64,000 nucleotides of DNA from Oerskovia turbata (GTDB taxonomy: Bacteria > Actinomycetota > Actinomycetes > Actinomycetales > Cellulomonadaceae), in the NCBI RefSeq assembly GCF_000718325.1, contig NZ_JOFV01000019.1, positions 3,449 through 67,448 on the forward strand, in the 5' to 3' direction. The translations under genes and the position numbers were made by a program. Below, piece by piece: positions 61,686 to 64,000 of the stretch. Every line of letters starts with the position of its first letter. Within the stretch, counting starts at the first letter, position 1. The notes below the pieces were generated by a model that was not told the origin of the DNA, made no database searches, and worked only from the letters and a program-made list of their open reading frames with translations.

Positions 61686-63301
61686 GCACCTTCCTGGGCT
61701 TCCCCACCCGTCGCGGCGCGAAGACCCTGCCCGACGGCGGCACGCACCACGGCGCACCCGGCACCACCGCGGGCCCCGGCTGGGCCGACGACGTGCCGCA
61801 CCCCGACGCTCCGCTGCGCTGGGGCGAGACCTTCCCCGAGGCCGCCAGGGCGGCCCTGCAGAACACGCAGCTGCGCCGCAACCTGGCCCACGCGACCTCG
61901 ACCATCCGGGCCAAGCGTGCGGCCGTCGTCGACGAGGTACCCGACTGGGAGGCCCTGCGCGACGCGGGCTCGACCATCAAGGCGCACGTCCTGAGCGACC
62001 TCCCGCACCTCCTCGAAGAGCTCGAGCGCAACGTGACCGCGCGCGGCGGCGTCGTGCACTGGGCGCGGGACGCCGCCGAGGCCAACCGCATCGTCACGGA
62101 CCTGGTCAAGGCCACGGGCGAGACCGAGGTCGTCAAGGTCAAGTCGATGGTCACGCAGGAGATCGGACTCAACGAGGCGCTCGCCGAGGAGGGCATCGCG
62201 GCGTTCGAGACCGACCTCGCCGAGCTCATCGTGCAGCTCGCGGACGACATGCCCTCGCACATCCTCGTGCCGGCGATCCACCGCAACCGCTCCGAGATCC
62301 GCGAGATCTTCCTCGAACGCATGGGCGACGCCCCACCCGACCTGACCGACGCCCCGCGCGAGCTCGCCATGGCGGCCCGGACGCACCTGCGCCGCAAGTT
62401 CCTCTCCGCGAAGGTCGCGATCAGCGGCGCGAACTTCGCCGTCGCGGACACGGGCACGCTCGCGGTCGTCGAGTCCGAGGGCAACGGGCGCATGTGCCTC
62501 ACGCTCCCCGAGACCCTCATCACCGTCATGGGCATCGAGAAGCTCATCCCCACCTACCAGGACCTCGAGGTCTTCATGGCGCTCCTGCCCCGGTCCTCGA
62601 CCGGGGAGCGCATGAACCCGTACACGTCCCTGTGGACGGGCGTCACCCCGGGCGACGGGCCGCAGGAGTTCCACCTGGTCCTGCTCGACAACGGGCGCAC
62701 CAAGGCCCTGGCCGACGAGGTGGGCCGCGCCGCCCTGCACTGCATCCGCTGCTCGGCCTGCCTCAACGTGTGCCCGGTGTACGAACGCGTGGGCGGGCAC
62801 GCGTACGGCTCGGTCTACCCGGGCCCCATCGGCGCGGTCCTCACGCCCCAGCTCACCGGGTCGACGGGGAAGTCCGACCCCAACAACTCCCTGCCGTACG
62901 CCTCGACGCTGTGCGGCGCGTGCTACGACGTGTGCCCCGTCAAGATCGACATCCCGTCGCTGCTCGTGCACCTGCGCGCACGCGAGGTCGACCAGGACCG
63001 TGGCCGTCCCACGGCGTGGGGCGCCGCCATGAAGGCCGCGTCGTTCGTCATGGCCACGCCCGGCCGGTTCGGGCTCGCCGAGAAGGCCGGCGGCGTGACA
63101 CGCGTCCTGGGCGGCAGCTCGGGCCGCATCACGTCGCTGCCGTTCCCGGGGTCGAGGTGGACCGACGCCCGTGACCTGCCCGTGCTGCCCAAGCAGAGCT
63201 TCCGCGAGTGGTGGGCCACCGACCACGCTGCGCACGAGCCCGTCCCTCACTCCTCGCCCGAGGATCCCGCCTCGCCCGACACGACCGGAGACGCCCGATG
63301 A
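61682..63301 (+). CDS. lutB: L-lactate utilisation protein LutB (LldF)
   Basis: This 539-residue protein has an LUD domain (about 80-320, with NFAVADTGTLAVVESEGNGRM) followed by a ferredoxin-like domain with two Cys clusters, CIRCSACLNVCPVYE and CGACYDVCPVKIDI (about 360-425). The C-terminal region (about 430-539) has a Trp-rich tail. The first 45 residues are a longer, Gly/Pro-rich start than usual. It overlaps both neighbours by 4 bp. Confidence 0.95.
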   Translation: MSTFLGFPTRRGAKTLPDGGTHHGAPGTTAGPGWADDVPHPDAPLRWGETFPEAARAALQNTQLRRNLAHATSTIRAKRAAVVDEVPDWEALRDAGSTIKAHVLSDLPHLLEELERNVTARGGVVHWARDAAEANRIVTDLVKATGETEVVKVKSMVTQEIGLNEALAEEGIAAFETDLAELIVQLADDMPSHILVPAIHRNRSEIREIFLERMGDAPPDLTDAPRELAMAARTHLRRKFLSAKVAISGANFAVADTGTLAVVESEGNGRMCLTLPETLITVMGIEKLIPTYQDLEVFMALLPRSSTGERMNPYTSLWTGVTPGDGPQEFHLVLLDNGRTKALADEVGRAALHCIRCSACLNVCPVYERVGGHAYGSVYPGPIGAVLTPQLTGSTGKSDPNNSLPYASTLCGACYDVCPVKIDIPSLLVHLRAREVDQDRGRPTAWGAAMKAASFVMATPGRFGLAEKAGGVTRVLGGSSGRITSLPFPGSRWTDARDLPVLPKQSFREWWATDHAAHEPVPHSSPEDPASPDTTGDAR

Positions 63302-63963
63302 GCGCGCGCGACGACATCCTGGCCCGCGTGCGCGCGGCCGTCATCACCGACGGCGCGCACCTCGGGGACGCCGTGGCCGCGCAGGCACCCATCTCCCGCG
63401 AGTACCGGACGACGGGCGAGCACTCCCCGGGGTCGCCCGAGGCGGTCGAGATCCTCGTCGACCGGCTCGTGGACTACCGCGCGATCGTGCACCGGGCCGC
63501 GACCGAGACCGACCTGGCCCGCACCGTCGGCGAGCTGCTCGCGGACGCGCGCTCCGTCGTCGTGCCCCCGGGGGTGCCCGCGGGCTGGACGAGCGCGCTC
63601 GGGGACGGGACCGCCGTCGTGCAGGACTCGCGTGCGGACCGGCGGACCGCGGCCGAGCTCGACCAGGTCGACGCCGTCCTCACCGCGTCACGGCTGGCCG
63701 TCGCGGACACCGGGACGATCGTCCTGGACGGCGAGGACGACCAGGGGCGGCGCGCGATCAGCCTGGTGCCCGACCTGCACGTGTGCGTCGTGCGGACCGG
63801 GCAGGTGGTGCACACGCTGCCCGAGGCCGTGACGATCCTCGCCGCGCACCCCACACGCCCGCAGACGTGGATCTCGGGGCCGAGCGCGACGAGCGACATC
63901 GAGCTCTCGCGCGTCGAGGGCGTGCACGGGCCCCGCACGCTCCACGTGATCCTGCTGGCCTGA
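63298..63963 (+). CDS. lutC: L-lactate utilisation protein LutC (LldG)
   Basis: This 221-residue LUD-domain protein has LTASRLAVADTGTIVLDGEDDQGRRA, VPDLHVCVVRTGQVV and the end SATSDIELSRVEGVHGPRTLHVILL, all typical of LutC. It completes the lutABC operon (4-bp overlap with lutB). After the stop only 37 bp of C-rich sequence remain in the window, with nothing that I can annotate. Confidence 0.95.
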   Translation: MSARDDILARVRAAVITDGAHLGDAVAAQAPISREYRTTGEHSPGSPEAVEILVDRLVDYRAIVHRAATETDLARTVGELLADARSVVVPPGVPAGWTSALGDGTAVVQDSRADRRTAAELDQVDAVLTASRLAVADTGTIVLDGEDDQGRRAISLVPDLHVCVVRTGQVVHTLPEAVTILAAHPTRPQTWISGPSATSDIELSRVEGVHGPRTLHVILLA

Positions 63964-64000
63964 CCCTTCCTCCCCCCCTTCCCCCCCCACGCTGCGCCCC

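Overview
The window looks like a very high-GC actinobacterial chromosome, most likely a member of the order Micrococcales close to Cellulomonas, Oerskovia, Sanguibacter or Cellulosimicrobium. The evidence is heavy G/C third-position bias, many GTG starts, leaderless-looking genes, 4-bp ATGA/GTGA overlaps and typical actinobacterial families (RamB, GTP-dependent PEPCK, YcnI/CopC-CopD, ROK xylose regulator). A partial cheA at the left edge implies a chemotactic, probably motile organism. I see no rRNA, tRNA, transposase, phage or CRISPR gene.

Layout. (1) 1-2.5 kb, minus strand: start of cheA, then three small or unknown genes behind a CRP/GlxR-like palindrome. (2) 2.6-7.3 kb: an unknown gene, then ramB divergent from pckG (acetate/gluconeogenesis switch). 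(3) 7.3-8.9 kb: trpS preceded by a Trp-Trp-Trp leader peptide and flanked on both sides by arrays of repeats in exact 22-bp register. (4) 8.9-35.2 kb: a large carbohydrate-catabolic island. It holds an SMP-30 lactonase, an FAH-family hydrolase, two D-2-hydroxyacid dehydrogenases, three SDR dehydrogenases, an enolase-superfamily dehydratase, a ceramidase-like hydrolase, a GntR/FCD regulator, two tandem Tat-exported beta-helix proteins, a Gfo/Idh/MocA oxidoreductase, an ABC sugar importer (binding protein plus two permeases), an NAD-dependent epimerase and a DapA-like aldolase. Six copies of a TGCTATAGC-centred palindrome sit in front of six of its transcription units, so the island reads as one regulon, probably controlled by the GntR protein inside it. 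(5) 35.2-39.8 kb: trmL and a copper module (membrane protein, YcnI, CopC-CopD fusion, second YcnI-like protein). (6) 39.8-43.9 kb: xylAB and a divergent ROK regulator. (7) 43.9-60 kb: housekeeping and accessory genes: an orphan ABC ATPase, an aldo/keto reductase, an LLM-flavoprotein/FAD-oxidase fusion with a divergent MarR regulator, a KAS III enzyme, a bile-salt-hydrolase-like amidase, a type B carboxylesterase, AIM24, prfC, an ArsR/MFS pair and a PLP-dependent dehydratase. (8) 60-64 kb: a FadR-type regulator, its palindrome and lutABC for L-lactate oxidation.

How the genes fit together. The central island contains every enzyme class of the non-phosphorylative diketo-hydrolase route for L-fucose/L-rhamnose-type sugars: dehydrogenase, lactonase, acid-sugar dehydratase, second dehydrogenase, FAH-type cleavage. 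It adds secreted beta-helix proteins that may act on a polymer and an ABC importer. The identity of the sugar is inferred only from family membership.

The DNA between genes is unusually repetitive. At least five small repeat families are visible: 22-bp arrays, a 19-bp array, 18-bp-arm hairpins with compensatory changes, a roughly 100-bp palindromic element in three copies, and a short CCCGACGGCG motif. Two of these families also lie inside coding sequences, where they appear to have created protein tails and linkers.
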